44,566 nt of DNA, taken from contig CASFLH010000040.1 in the NCBI GenBank assembly GCA_949295505.1, forward strand, positions 1 to 44,566. The letters are read 5' to 3'. The number at the start of each line of letters is the position of its first letter. Position 1 is the stretch's first letter. Both the position numbers and the translations under genes were made by a program. Shown in pieces: positions 24,263 through 33,497 of the stretch. The notes beneath the pieces are model-generated. The model saw only the letters and a list, made by a program, of their open reading frames with translations, did no database searches and had not been told where the DNA came from. The DNA is from an uncultured Spirochaetales bacterium. GTDB taxonomy: Bacteria > Spirochaetota > Spirochaetia > Sphaerochaetales > Sphaerochaetaceae.

Positions 24263-24870
24263 TTGCCGTAGATGTGGAGGTTCTCGTTGATCTCCTCAAG
24301 TATCCTGTCACGGCACTTGCCACAGGCAGTTGCGCACCCGGTCTCTCTCTGGAGATCCTCAAATGAGCTGACCTTGCCTGATTTCACAAGCTCTTCGATC
24401 ATCTGGTCGGTAACCCCTTTGCACTCACAGATAATCTTCGCCGTCGTGCCCTTATATGGATTAGGCATACCGTTCCTGGCAAGATAATCGTCAATGGCCG
24501 CCCTAAGCGCCTTGTCACCCAGCACAGAGCAATGGAACTTGTGCTCAGGAAGACCGCCAAGAGCATCTGTAATGGTAGCAGGTGTCAGATGGTAAGCCTC
24601 CTCAAGAGTCATTCCTATGGCCATCTCACTCATCATTGACGTGGAGGCAATCGCGGAGGCGCAGCCATATGTCAGCCATCTCAGATCAGCGATTCTGCCA
24701 TCCTCAACTTTAATACCGACTCTCATCTGGTCCCCACATGCCAGGGAACCGACTTCCCCGACACCGTCAGCAGCGAAATCTTCCCCTTCCTTCCAGAGAT
24801 TGCGGGGATTGATGAAATGATCCTTCACCGTATCTGTGTAGACCCACTGGGCCATGAAACTTTCAGCCAT
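24259..24870 (-). CDS. nifU: NifU-like Fe-S cluster scaffold protein
   Basis: A protein of 203 residues: an IscU/NifU N-terminal scaffold domain with the three cluster ligands Cys45 (ACGDQM), Cys70 (YGCASAIAS) and Cys114 (HCSVLG) plus the conserved Asp47, followed by a BFD-like [2Fe-2S] domain with Cys148, Cys150 and CATACGKC (Cys179, 183, 186). The third domain of classical NifU (Nfu-like) is absent, as is usual in anaerobes that use NifSU for general Fe-S supply. GAGGAAGG lies before the ATG, and the start is one base after the nifS stop. The HTH gene overlaps its 3' end. Confidence 0.93.
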   Translation of the reverse strand: MAESFMAQWVYTDTVKDHFINPRNLWKEGEDFAADGVGEVGSLACGDQMRVGIKVEDGRIADLRWLTYGCASAIASTSMMSEMAIGMTLEEAYHLTPATITDALGGLPEHKFHCSVLGDKALRAAIDDYLARNGMPNPYKGTTAKIICECKGVTDQMIEELVKSGKVSSFEDLQRETGCATACGKCRDRILEEINENLHIYGK

Positions 24871-24871
24871 A

Positions 24872-26044
24872 TCACACCTTCCTCGTGCTCATTGCCCTCA
24901 CTCTCGAGATGATTGGAGGGAGCTTCTCCAGAACATATTCCACATCGTCCATCGTGTTGTACCGGCCAAATGAGAAACGTATCGATCCGTGCGCCAGCTC
25001 AACATCCAACCCTGCCGCAAGGAGGACATAACTGGGCTCAAGGGAGCCTGTCGCGCAGGCAGATCCTGTCGAGACTTCAATCCCCTCAAGATCAAGATAA
25101 AGCAGAATCGATTCGCCTTCTGCAGAAGGGAATGAGATATTCAGCGTTCCCGGCAGGCACAGGGCCTCATCATTCGAGCCATTGACAATAACATCAGGAA
25201 TACGTTCCTCGATGCCTTTCCGAAGTGCCTCCCTCATGGTCCAGAGTCTTCTGTGCTCATCATCAAGATTTACCCTCGCAAGCTCCGCGGCTTTGCCGAT
25301 GCCATAGATTGCCTGATTATTGTAAGTCCCGGCTCTCATGCCATTCTCCTGGTGGCCGCCATGGACAAAAGGTGAAAGCGGGACTCCCGCTCTGGCATAA
25401 AGCACCCCTATCCCCTTTGGTCCGTAGAACTTATGTCCTGAGAGGGAAAGATAATCCGCATCGATATCCTTGACAGACACAGGGATCTTGCCGATAGCCT
25501 GAGTGGCATCTGTGTGGAAATATGCACCAGCTTTGTGAGCAATCTGAGCACACTCCTTAACAGGCTGGATCGTTCCTGACTCATTATTGCCAGTCATCAC
25601 AGAGACAAGTGCCACATCACTGCCCATCATCGCCTCAAGTGCCTCCAGCTTCACTCTGCCGATGCTGTCAACAGGGCAGAAATCAATCCTGTATCCTTTG
25701 CTCCTGAGATACTTCACCGTCTCGATCGTAGCAGGGTGCTCAACGGCGGATACGATGATCCTGTTGCGGCTATCCCCGCTATCTGCCCGGTCACGGAAGA
25801 TATTGAAAACCATGTTGTTGCTTTCAGATGCTCCTGAAGTGAAATAAACACCATCCGCACTGGAATCAATAAGCTTCGCTATCTCCTCACGGGCCCATTC
25901 TATACCGGCAGCCGCCTGACGCCCAAGCGTGTGCATACTGGATGCATTGCCATAAAGAGCGTCATTGGAATGCATGAAGGCAATCACCTCATCAGCAATC
26001 CTTGTTGTGCCGTTGTTATCAAGATAGACATATCTTCTATCCAT
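24872..26044 (-). CDS. nifS: Cysteine desulfurase, NifS/IscS type
   Basis: A protein of 390 residues of the class-V aminotransferase fold. The start of the protein reads VYLDNNGTTR, the PLP lysine is Lys205 in SLSGHKFYGPKG, the active-site His is His103 in SAVEHPA, and the sulfur-carrying Cys is Cys330 in STGSACATG. It mobilises sulfur from cysteine for Fe-S assembly on the adjacent NifU. ATG 26044 is chosen because GGAG lies six bases upstream; two further ATGs just upstream (26050, 26056) overlap that ribosome site. First gene of the nifS-nifU-HTH operon. Confidence 0.95.
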   Translation of the reverse strand: MDRRYVYLDNNGTTRIADEVIAFMHSNDALYGNASSMHTLGRQAAAGIEWAREEIAKLIDSSADGVYFTSGASESNNMVFNIFRDRADSGDSRNRIIVSAVEHPATIETVKYLRSKGYRIDFCPVDSIGRVKLEALEAMMGSDVALVSVMTGNNESGTIQPVKECAQIAHKAGAYFHTDATQAIGKIPVSVKDIDADYLSLSGHKFYGPKGIGVLYARAGVPLSPFVHGGHQENGMRAGTYNNQAIYGIGKAAELARVNLDDEHRRLWTMREALRKGIEERIPDVIVNGSNDEALCLPGTLNISFPSAEGESILLYLDLEGIEVSTGSACATGSLEPSYVLLAAGLDVELAHGSIRFSFGRYNTMDDVEYVLEKLPPIISRVRAMSTRKV

Positions 26045-26064
26045 ATTCATCTCCATCCGGACTT

Positions 26065-26093
26065 AAGGTACATACCCCGGCGGCCTCCGTCAA
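26065..26093 (-). promoter_or_regulatory. Promoter of the nifS-nifU-HTH operon
   Basis: On the minus strand TTGACG (26088-26093) and TACCTT (26065-26070) are 17 bases apart, with the predicted start near 26058. No IscR-like palindrome is evident. Confidence 0.55.
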
Positions 26094-26113
26094 GGGTACT
26101 ATCCAGCAGGGGA

Positions 26114-26407
26114 TTACCGTGAACTCAGAATAAGCTCCTGGCGTTTCCTGAATCTTATATGATGGCGCCTTGCCCACTCTGCATATGCGCATGTATCAGG
26201 AAGGGAACGGCTGAATGCGGCTTTAAATGGCGTTACTTTCTCACAGCGTGGACAGCGGCTGAAGCGTGACTCATAGACACGGCATGAATGAGTCTCTTCA
26301 TCATAGAACTCACAAGGGGCATCGAGTGCGATTTCAAGCGCATCAGGGTATATCGTCTTCTCATGGCAGCAGAGACCGCAACGTGAGCAGATATCCTCCC
26401 ATTTCAT
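26114..26407 (-). CDS. YkgJ-type zinc/iron-binding cysteine-cluster protein
   Basis: A protein of 97 residues with the CSRCGLCC cluster near the N-terminus, further Cys at CEFYDEETHSCRVYESRFSRC, CPRC and LPDTCAYAEW. This is the UPF0153/YkgJ-YcgN cysteine-cluster pattern that is thought to bind a metal or an Fe-S cluster. It is the last gene of an operon with the galactokinase-like and surE genes; the start overlaps the surE stop by four bases (ATGA). Confidence 0.87.
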   Translation of the reverse strand: MKWEDICSRCGLCCHEKTIYPDALEIALDAPCEFYDEETHSCRVYESRFSRCPRCEKVTPFKAAFSRSLPDTCAYAEWARRHHIRFRKRQELILSSR

Positions 26408-27141
26408 ATTGTGAAATGCCTCATTGACTCTGAGATCGCGGGCAGCGTCTCAATAACGGAGACAGATGCAAGCCCCGAACGGCAGATTTCATGATCTGCA
26501 CGGAATTCTGTCCTGGACGGGCGATACTCAAGCTCTGCCGAATCTATCTCCAGTATGCGCCTGGCACCGTCTGTGCTTCTCACGGCAACGGAGTCATTGT
26601 ATACAATATCCCCGATACCACCAAGCTCATAGCCGCCGCTGAATGAAGAAGGCACATTGATGTTCATGAATGTTCCCGCAGGAATATCATCAAGGAATGC
26701 ATCCAGATGCCTTGCAAGAAAAGAAGCTGTCTCGATGAAAAGCTTTTCGTTGTCCCGCTCCTCGGCAGAGATCGCAATTGCTTTCATACCATAGAATGCA
26801 GCCTGCCGTGCCGCCGCGCATGTACCTGAATATATGATATCAGTAGATAGATTGTATCCATGGTTTATCCCGGAGATCACAACATCGAAAGCGACAGGGA
26901 AAAGAGAACAGCGATGACTATAGATAATGCAGTCAGCTGGAGTGCCTGACACATGGAAATGACGAGGAGCATACTCTGTAACGGCAACATGCCCCCGGAT
27001 TGTCATCGAATGCGACTTCCCGCTCTGTTCGCTATCAGGAGCGGAGACATAAATCTCATGCCCCTCTCTGGCAAGGACTTCCTCGAGTATTCGTAGGCCT
27101 GCTGCCTTATAACCATCATCATTAGATAAGAGGATATTCAT
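26404..27141 (-). CDS. surE: SurE-type 5'/3'-nucleotidase
   Basis: A protein of 245 residues with all the metal-site blocks of SurE: LLSNDDGY (Asp8, Asp9), DSEQSGKSHS (Ser40), HVSGTPADC and ISGINHGYN (Asn93). It is a cytoplasmic, divalent-metal nucleoside-monophosphatase that also acts on short polyphosphate in some bacteria. The start overlaps the end of the galactokinase-like gene by 20 bases, and YkgJ follows with an ATGA overlap. Confidence 0.95.
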   Translation of the reverse strand: MNILLSNDDGYKAAGLRILEEVLAREGHEIYVSAPDSEQSGKSHSMTIRGHVAVTEYAPRHFHVSGTPADCIIYSHRCSLFPVAFDVVISGINHGYNLSTDIIYSGTCAAARQAAFYGMKAIAISAEERDNEKLFIETASFLARHLDAFLDDIPAGTFMNINVPSSFSGGYELGGIGDIVYNDSVAVRSTDGARRILEIDSAELEYRPSRTEFRADHEICRSGLASVSVIETLPAISESMRHFTI

Positions 27142-28297
27142 CGTGAGGTATGATCCTTATCGAACCGGAAGGTGTATACTCCCTCATCAGTGGCTTGAAT
27201 CCGAATATGCGCTCATATTCCTCAAGCTTCTCTCCAAGCTCCTGCTCCTTGCCGCGGTCCATGAGAGCAACAAGTGTTCCTGTGATTCCGACAGAGATTT
27301 CCGTCACACCCATAATGCTGTCACTTTCATTACCCCGCTTCACTAGCCAGTCAACTTCGGGCGATGTGAGCCCCGCGAGATGCGAGATATTCCGCTGCTC
27401 TTCGGAGAGGACCTTCCCTAGCTGCCTTGCATCCCCTGACAGCAGATGTTCATACCCCTTTACAGCCGCAGCTGAGTCACCAATCACAAAGGAGATCAGA
27501 CGTTTCCAGTCTTCTGAAAGTGCCTTGTTCTGTATAATTTCCTTGTATGGAAGATTCCTTGCCTTCGTACCTCTTGGCAGGTTTTCCTTCAGGACTTCGA
27601 AAGCCTTCCTCGCTTCCATGCGGAAAATGGCGACTTCCTCAGAAAGCTCATCTGCAGGCAGTGAACAGTCAATGAACCAGGAGCCTACTCCGCTTTCCGG
27701 CGTGAAAGGATATGAAAATGGAGTGCATTCGTATGTCTCCAGATCGAAATGCAGCATCTTTCCTGGTTCTGAAGAGAAAATCGTAATCAGATCCCGGAGG
27801 CGTGAACGGTATGTATCGGAAAATCTGTTGGAATTATACGCCATCCTGACAAGGCTGTTGATCTCCATCCCATAACCATTGATCTTATCGAGAGCCGTCA
27901 GCAGCCCTGCTGTGATAGCCGCAGTAATGGCAGGAGGATCAGCAACAGCGCTCTGCCCCTTGATTGTGAGATCGAATCCTCTGACCTCAAGCTCGGAAGC
28001 CTGAAGCATCTGGCAGATTGATTTCACAGGCGTGCACCATTTGTCTTCTTTTCGCGCCCTTATTCCTATCAGCTGGAACTTTTTTCTTTCCTTCTTGGTG
28101 GAGTTCAGCACACGGACCTGATTATCCTCTCGTCTGGATACAGCTACCCTGAGCCCATGTGTATTCGTGCTCATGAGAGCATAGCCTGAACAGAATTCGG
28201 AAAATGAGCCAAGAAGCGTAGTTACCTGTGGGACTTCTACGACAACGGCGGGCTCAACACCATACTCTGCTTTATGTACGTCGACAATTCCCTTCAT
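27122..28297 (-). CDS. Galactokinase-like GHMP protein, probably inactive
   Basis: A protein of 391 residues that aligns by eye to galactokinase in layout: the N-terminal region VVEVPQVTTLLGSFSEFCSG corresponds to the aPGRVNLIGEHTDYNxG signature but lacks its Arg, Asn, Glu, His and Asp. The phosphate-binding GLSSSAA motif is replaced by SAVADPPA (117-122), the catalytic MDQ is absent (SRLRDLITIF) and the third glycine motif reads GITGTLVALM. So the fold is probably kept and the kinase chemistry lost. It heads an operon with surE and YkgJ behind a near-consensus promoter. A regulatory or sugar-binding role is inferred only. Confidence 0.7.
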   Translation of the reverse strand: MKGIVDVHKAEYGVEPAVVVEVPQVTTLLGSFSEFCSGYALMSTNTHGLRVAVSRREDNQVRVLNSTKKERKKFQLIGIRARKEDKWCTPVKSICQMLQASELEVRGFDLTIKGQSAVADPPAITAAITAGLLTALDKINGYGMEINSLVRMAYNSNRFSDTYRSRLRDLITIFSSEPGKMLHFDLETYECTPFSYPFTPESGVGSWFIDCSLPADELSEEVAIFRMEARKAFEVLKENLPRGTKARNLPYKEIIQNKALSEDWKRLISFVIGDSAAAVKGYEHLLSGDARQLGKVLSEEQRNISHLAGLTSPEVDWLVKRGNESDSIMGVTEISVGITGTLVALMDRGKEQELGEKLEEYERIFGFKPLMREYTPSGSIRIIPHDEYPLI

Positions 28298-28323
28298 ACG
28301 ATTCCAACCCCGGTTACGGGGAT

Positions 28324-28352
28324 AATATAGACAATGAAATAGATTTTGTCAA
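28324..28352 (-). promoter_or_regulatory. Promoter of the galactokinase-like/surE/YkgJ operon
   Basis: On the minus strand a perfect TTGACA (28347-28352) is followed 17 bases later by TATATT (28324-28329). The -35 element lies in the T-rich tail of the rpmE terminator. Confidence 0.8.
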
Positions 28353-28387
28353 AAACAAAGGCCGAGGCTTTTCTTCCCCGGCCTTTT
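28351..28387 (-). terminator. Rho-independent terminator of rho-rpmE
   Basis: AAAGGCCGAGG (28357-28367) pairs with CCCCGGCCTTT (28376-28386) with one mismatch. On the minus strand the hairpin is followed by TGTTTTTG, the T run needed for release after rpmE. Confidence 0.85.
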
Positions 28388-28402
28388 CCCTGAGAAATAT
28401 GC

Positions 28403-28609
28403 TCAGTTCGATTCTCTGTGGTATCTCTTGTTGAAGCGCTCAACACGTCCTGTTGTATCAACAAGTTTCTGTGTTCCTGTGAAGAACGGATGGCATGCCG
28501 AGCAGATTTCGACATGGAGGTTCTTTGCAGTTGACTTTGTCTTGATCACATTGCCACAAGAGCAGTGGATTTCCTGAAGTGTGTACTCAGGATGGATATT
28601 CTTCTTCAT
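28403..28609 (-). CDS. rpmE: 50S ribosomal protein L31
   Basis: A protein of 68 residues starting [10 protein letters not shown], with the zinc ligands HCSCGN and [10 protein letters not shown] of the zinc-binding (type A) form of L31, and ending [22 protein letters not shown] is placed ideally before ATG 28609; an upstream in-frame ATG at 28648 would add 13 residues that L31 does not have. It follows rho by 57 bases, as in Treponema as I recall it, and is followed by a strong terminator. Confidence 0.97.
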   Translation of the reverse strand: MKKNIHPEYTLQEIHCSCGNVIKTKSTAKNLHVEICSACHPFFTGTQKLVDTTGRVERFNKRYHRESN

Positions 28610-28634
28610 TTTCTTCCTCCGGTTATATGCATTT

Positions 28635-28654
28635 CCATCTGCTTTCACAGATGG
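28635..28654 (-). other. Hairpin between rho and rpmE
   Basis: CCATCTG (28635-28641) pairs with CAGATGG (28648-28654), a seven-base stem immediately after the rho stop region. It has no T run, so it is more likely an RNA-processing or protecting element than a terminator. Confidence 0.35.
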
Positions 28655-28666
28655 CCGATATCTTCA

Positions 28667-30448
28667 TCACCTCAGCGTCGATGGAGTGTTCATCGAGTCG
28701 AGGAACTCCTTATTATTGTTTGTCTTCTTCATCTTGTCAATCAGAGCTACCGACATGTCGATATCATCAAGATTGCCGAACGCAGAACGCAGAAGGAAGA
28801 CACGTGAAAGAACATCGGAAGGCAGCAGCAGGTCATCTCTTCTCGTCCCTGACTTCTTGATGTTGATAGCAGGGAACTTGCGGTTATCTGCCATCTTGCG
28901 GTCGAGAACGATTTCATTGTTGCCTGTGCCCTTGAACTCCTCGAAGATTACCTCGTCCATCCTAGAGCCGGTTTCGATAAGCGCTGTCGAGATGATTGTC
29001 AGAGATCCTCCCTGTTCGATATTCCTGGCCGCGCCGAAGAATCTCTTGGGCTTGTGAAGCGCATTGGAATCCACACCACCTGAAAGAATCTTGCCGGAAG
29101 CTGGAACAGTCTGGTTATAGGCCCTTGCAAGACGAGTGATGGAATCGAGGAGAATGACAACATCCTTCTTATATTCCACAAGGCGTTTTGCCTTCTCTAT
29201 AACCATCTCCGCGACCTGCACATGATGCTGCGCCTGCTCGTCGAACGTGGAAGCGATAACCTCTGCCTTTACGTTGCGGCGCATATCAGTAACCTCTTCC
29301 GGTCTCTCATCGACAAGAAGAACAATCAGAGTGACCTCAGGATGATTTGTGGTGATGGCATTGGCGATCTTCTGCATAAGCACGGTCTTACCAGTGCGTG
29401 GAGGAGCGACAATCAGCGAACGCTGTCCTTTTCCAATCGGGCAGAAAAGATCAACAACCCTCGTTGAGAGATCGGAGGGCTTTGTCGCCTCCTCTATGAC
29501 TTCAAGATGAAGTCTCTCATCCGGGAAAAGCGGTGTCAGCGTATCGAAAGGAGCACGGATCTTCGCCATCTTGGGCTCTTCGCCGTTTACCTTGAGCACA
29601 CGGACCACAGCAGCGCTTTTCTCATTCTCACGCGGTGCCCTGATCTGGGCATAGACAAGATCTCCCGTCTTCATCCCGATTGCTTTAATAAGAGAAGCGG
29701 AGACGTAGACATCTTCCGTACCTGCCAGATAGTTATTGAATGGATATCTGAGATAACCGAAGCTGCCCTCCTGAAGCACTTCAAGCGTGCCTTCTGCAAG
29801 AAGCACGCCACCGTTGGCGGAATGTAGACGGAGCATCTTCGCAATGAGCTCGGACTTCCTGGAATCAAGGATGACATCCTCAGGGATGCCCTGGTTCTTT
29901 GCCCTGTCTCGCAGCTCATCAATATGAAGAGCGGTAAGCACGGAGATGAAAAGCTGAGGCGCATCCGGATGCTCATCCATGTTGATCTCAGGCTGGTAAT
30001 CCTCAGGAACCCTGCGCTTGCCATTATTCTTCATTCTCTTGTCACGGCGACCTGTGCCGTTATTATGGAATCTATCATCATAGCGCCGCTCATAAGTCTT
30101 CTCTGCCTGGGTCTCCTCAGCACCTTCCTCATTCTCAGATGAAGAATCAGCGGCTGTCTCAGCCGGCATCTCATCAGATGCAGGGATATCTGCAGGTGTT
30201 TCCTCGGCAGGAGGAACTGCCTCTGCCTGTACTTCAGGCACTGCCTCAGCGGTCCTCTCCTCAGGCTTCTCTGCGCTCTTAACTACAGCGACTTTTGTTT
30301 TCCTCTTTATTGTCACACGCGGCTTCTTCTCACCTTCGTCGCCGGCTTTCGCTTTTCTTGGACGACCGGGTTTTTTCCTGACCGGTTTCGCTTCCTCCGC
30401 AGGGGCTGCTGCCGGCACTGCTTCGGTCTCATCAAATAAATCTGACAT
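28667..30448 (-). CDS. rho: Transcription termination factor Rho with long acidic N-terminal extension
   Basis: A protein of 593 residues. The C-terminal 430 are canonical Rho: an RNA-binding cold-shock-like domain ([23 protein letters not shown], about 229-251), Walker A APPRTGKT at 348-355, Walker [17 protein letters not shown] and the Q/R-loop region. The first 160 residues are a low-complexity Ala/Glu/Pro/Lys-rich extension containing an AT-hook-like KPGRPRK (26-32) and a basic [14 protein letters not shown] patch (133-146). Such insertions occur in Rho of several phyla and may add RNA contacts or condensate behaviour. GGAG precedes the ATG. It hydrolyses ATP to terminate transcription. 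Confidence 0.97.
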   Translation of the reverse strand: MSDLFDETEAVPAAAPAEEAKPVRKKPGRPRKAKAGDEGEKKPRVTIKRKTKVAVVKSAEKPEERTAEAVPEVQAEAVPPAEETPADIPASDEMPAETAADSSSENEEGAEETQAEKTYERRYDDRFHNNGTGRRDKRMKNNGKRRVPEDYQPEINMDEHPDAPQLFISVLTALHIDELRDRAKNQGIPEDVILDSRKSELIAKMLRLHSANGGVLLAEGTLEVLQEGSFGYLRYPFNNYLAGTEDVYVSASLIKAIGMKTGDLVYAQIRAPRENEKSAAVVRVLKVNGEEPKMAKIRAPFDTLTPLFPDERLHLEVIEEATKPSDLSTRVVDLFCPIGKGQRSLIVAPPRTGKTVLMQKIANAITTNHPEVTLIVLLVDERPEEVTDMRRNVKAEVIASTFDEQAQHHVQVAEMVIEKAKRLVEYKKDVVILLDSITRLARAYNQTVPASGKILSGGVDSNALHKPKRFFGAARNIEQGGSLTIISTALIETGSRMDEVIFEEFKGTGNNEIVLDRKMADNRKFPAINIKKSGTRRDDLLLPSDVLSRVFLLRSAFGNLDDIDMSVALIDKMKKTNNNKEFLDSMNTPSTLR

Positions 30449-30518
30449 TATTACTCCAAAAGAAATTATTGGTTTCTGAAAGGATTACGCCCCATTTCAG
30501 GGTCTTTTTACGTCTCCG

Positions 30519-30548
30519 ATAATATTGCCATCATCGGGAGATAGTCAA
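30519..30548 (-). promoter_or_regulatory. Promoter of rho-rpmE
   Basis: On the minus strand TTGACT (30543-30548) and TATTAT (30519-30524) are 18 bases apart. The leader of about 65 bases contains a CCCCATTTCAGGG-type dyad (30490-30502), which could take part in Rho autoregulation. Confidence 0.7.
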
Positions 30549-30567
30549 CAGAAAGAACGCAACCGCC

Positions 30568-31806
30568 TTAAATATAATCCCAGCCGGAGACGATTGCTGA
30601 CAGATCTTCACCCTCGATGAATGAGGCAAGAAGAATAAAAGCCGCCACAGAGGCCTTCCTGCGTATCGATTCCCTTCCCCATGAAGAGAAATGCAGACGC
30701 ACGCTCACGCTTTCCCTGTCTTTTCCAGAGAAACCGAGGTAAACCGTGCCAACGCTCTTTCCTTCGTCCTCATCCGGTCCGGCAACGCCGGTAACGGAAA
30801 TAGAATAATCCGAACCTGTAAGATGCCTGACTCCATCCGCCATCTCGATAGCGCATTCAGAAGAAACTGTGCCGAAGCGTTCCACCGTCTCATGGCTGAC
30901 TCCCAGAACATTTTCCTTGACAGCTGCAGCATATGATGTGACAGAACCAAGCATGAAGGATGATGATCCGGGCCTTGAAGTCAGAAGCTCGGAGATAAGA
31001 CCTCCGGTACAGCTCTCGGCGGCAGACACAGTCGCATTATGACGAGAGAGTGCGTCAATCACCATCTGCAACGCGTCGGTTGAACCTTGCTCTATACGAT
31101 GCACTCCCACAAGTCCTCTGAGTTTCGCGACGGCGATGTCCCGCTCTGAGCGGGTCTTTCCTGACACATAGAGAGAGATACGGTAATCCTGGAAACGCGT
31201 ACCCCAGTCAAGCTCAGGGTCAACACTCTCGTAAAGCTCTTCCAGCTTGGCCTCCGCAGTGATGAAGGATGTGTATTCCTCCCTCTCGGCATCTGGCAGA
31301 TCCAGTTTCTCCCGCACAAGCGGAATGACATATTCATAGAACATGGGATCCATCTCACGCGGCGGTCCCGGAAGAGAAATAAGCAGAGTGCTGCCGCCAT
31401 AACCATAGAAACCCGGAGCAGTGCCATTGGCATTCGGGATGGATGCAAAACCTTCCGGGATCAGGGCCTGTCTGGCATTTGCCCCATACGCTTTCTCGCC
31501 AAGTCGCGCAAGGAGATGCACCCAGGACTTGTCGTCACGGACAAGACGGCACCCCGCGGCATTTGCGATCACGGAGCGTGTCATATCATCGCTGGTGGGA
31601 CCAAGCCCACCCGTGATAATGACGAGATCGGAAGATCTCATGAGCGCACCGAGCACTGATTCAATCGTGCCATCATCGGGCAGAGCCACTATCTCGGAAA
31701 CATGCACACCAAGATGAGTAAGCTCACGGCTTATAAGCGAGCCGTGCTTATCCTGGATGATTCCCCTTGTGAGCTCCGTGCCTATTACGATGATGCTGGC
31801 TTTCAT
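30568..31806 (-). CDS. cinA: CinA-like nicotinamide-nucleotide amidohydrolase/competence-damage protein
   Basis: A protein of 412 residues with both CinA domains: an N-terminal MoaB-like domain (IIVIGTELTRGIIQD, ITGGLGPTSDDMTR) and a C-terminal PncC amidase domain (VSAAESCTGGLISELLTSRPGSS, GVAGPDEDEG). It recycles nicotinamide mononucleotide to nicotinate mononucleotide in NAD salvage and may remove deamidated or damaged nucleotides. The start overlaps the lnt stop as ATGA, so it is the last gene of the rpsT-hup-lnt-cinA operon. Confidence 0.93.
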   Translation of the reverse strand: MKASIIVIGTELTRGIIQDKHGSLISRELTHLGVHVSEIVALPDDGTIESVLGALMRSSDLVIITGGLGPTSDDMTRSVIANAAGCRLVRDDKSWVHLLARLGEKAYGANARQALIPEGFASIPNANGTAPGFYGYGGSTLLISLPGPPREMDPMFYEYVIPLVREKLDLPDAEREEYTSFITAEAKLEELYESVDPELDWGTRFQDYRISLYVSGKTRSERDIAVAKLRGLVGVHRIEQGSTDALQMVIDALSRHNATVSAAESCTGGLISELLTSRPGSSSFMLGSVTSYAAAVKENVLGVSHETVERFGTVSSECAIEMADGVRHLTGSDYSISVTGVAGPDEDEGKSVGTVYLGFSGKDRESVSVRLHFSSWGRESIRRKASVAAFILLASFIEGEDLSAIVSGWDYI

Positions 31807-33497
31807 CTGTTTCTCTTTCCTCTGGCAAATGAGACTATTTTCATCACTGCCCCAATACCAAGAAGCACATAGGATGCGTAGACAGCAGCATGCGCGAAGA
31901 GATCGATATGCGTTACATAGAACGTGTCAGGATTGCTTTCATGCGTATAGACCGGCACATGATAAAGATGCCAGCCCATGGCAAACGGCTCCATCTCCTC
32001 ATGAATCGTTCCCTCTGGCGTGATGAGACAGGTGATACCGCTGTTGGTACCGCGGATTGTGGATTTGCGTGTCTCGATCGAGCGGAATGATCCCATCGCA
32101 GCATGCTGCATTTCAGCGCTGACCTTCTTCGACCAGTTATCATTCGACATATTGACAATCACATCTGCGCCAGAAGCCACGAATCCTGCTGAAAGATATC
32201 CGAAGTTATCCTCAAAGCAGATAGGGGTTGAGAACTTCACTCCGTCTGATTCGAAGACAACTGACTCATCACCCTGAAGCCACCAGTTGTAATCATTGGC
32301 AAGAAGCAGGTTGTATAACCATGGCAGTTCCTCCTCATAGGGGAAATGCTCTGTAAAGGGCACAAGATGCTGCTTGCGGTATGTCTCTCTGATGACACCG
32401 TCGTCGAAAAGGATTACCGTGTTGTAATCAATCCTGTTGGTCGATCCATCATCGAGGATGGGAGGCAGCGTCTCATCTTTTATGACACCCTCGGGGTTAC
32501 CGGTCAGAAGCGGCACGCCGAGATTCTCACCGAAAGCGACGAACTGGTCGACAAGACCTGCCGTGATCTCATACCCAGAACCTTCTGTCGAGTACTGCGT
32601 GTGCCATGCGACAGATGGCACAAACGCTGTCTCGCTCCATATGACAAGATCCGGCTCCGTCTTTGAAAGCGCTTCAAGCGTATAGCGGCGGAGATTGTTG
32701 AAGTTATGAAGATAAGTGTAGTAGCCACCTTCCCAGGAATCATGATTATGCTGCACCGCGACGACATCCCATATCCTGTCGCTCTCCTTGTTCCTCCACT
32801 CAGAGACCTTGACGCCGCCATAGATGAGATTGGCGATCATAAGGAGAGCATAGACTGCGATGAACGCGGCATTGTGCAGGATATATGAAGAGAAACGGGG
32901 CGCCTTGTCACTGACGAGATCGGAAAGATAGCGTCCGATGAATGGCTGCGGAAGTATCGCCAGGAACGCGATTCCCCAGATGCCTGTGATATCAGCAATC
33001 TGCACGAAAGGCGCATACTGATAAAACGCATATGCTATATTCCCATAGGAGAAACCAGCGAACCAGCTCTCGGAAAGGTAGGCATACGCGACCCAGACGA
33101 CAGCCTGAACAATATACCCAAAGCGCTTGAAGAAGCTATCTGCAGCTTTCAAAGCGATGAAACAGAGCATCATCTCAAAGGCTTTTATGACAGGTATAAG
33201 GACAATCGCAAGGGCATGGAAGCTCTTCAGCCAGTACGCGAAGAATATATAGAAGACGAATCCGAAGAAGAATCCCATCCACCACACATGCTTCCATGAT
33301 GTGTGCCTGATTACCGCAAAGACGGGAATCAGGGCGATAAAGGCAATAAGCCCGAATCCATCAGGAACAATGAAACCGGGAAATGCCATCGAATAAATAA
33401 GAGCGGATACCGCTAAAACAAGAACCTCAGAACCTAAAGTCCTGAGGTTTCTTACAGAAGTTTTCTTCACTGCTGTCTTCAAGCTATCATTCCTCAT
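31803..33497 (-). CDS. lnt: Apolipoprotein N-acyltransferase
   Basis: A protein of 564 residues with seven or eight hydrophobic helices in the first 220 residues and then a nitrilase-like domain carrying the triad: Glu in VIWSETAF, Lys in YRKQHLVPF and Cys in STPICFEDNF. It adds the third acyl chain to the amino-terminal cysteine of lipoproteins on the periplasmic side of the inner membrane, showing the organism is a diderm. ATG 33497 is chosen, 11 bases inside the end of hup; a TTG at 33524 would add nine residues. The ribosome site is weak (GGACCAG), consistent with coupling to hup. Confidence 0.94.
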   Translation of the reverse strand: MRNDSLKTAVKKTSVRNLRTLGSEVLVLAVSALIYSMAFPGFIVPDGFGLIAFIALIPVFAVIRHTSWKHVWWMGFFFGFVFYIFFAYWLKSFHALAIVLIPVIKAFEMMLCFIALKAADSFFKRFGYIVQAVVWVAYAYLSESWFAGFSYGNIAYAFYQYAPFVQIADITGIWGIAFLAILPQPFIGRYLSDLVSDKAPRFSSYILHNAAFIAVYALLMIANLIYGGVKVSEWRNKESDRIWDVVAVQHNHDSWEGGYYTYLHNFNNLRRYTLEALSKTEPDLVIWSETAFVPSVAWHTQYSTEGSGYEITAGLVDQFVAFGENLGVPLLTGNPEGVIKDETLPPILDDGSTNRIDYNTVILFDDGVIRETYRKQHLVPFTEHFPYEEELPWLYNLLLANDYNWWLQGDESVVFESDGVKFSTPICFEDNFGYLSAGFVASGADVIVNMSNDNWSKKVSAEMQHAAMGSFRSIETRKSTIRGTNSGITCLITPEGTIHEEMEPFAMGWHLYHVPVYTHESNPDTFYVTHIDLFAHAAVYASYVLLGIGAVMKIVSFARGKRNR

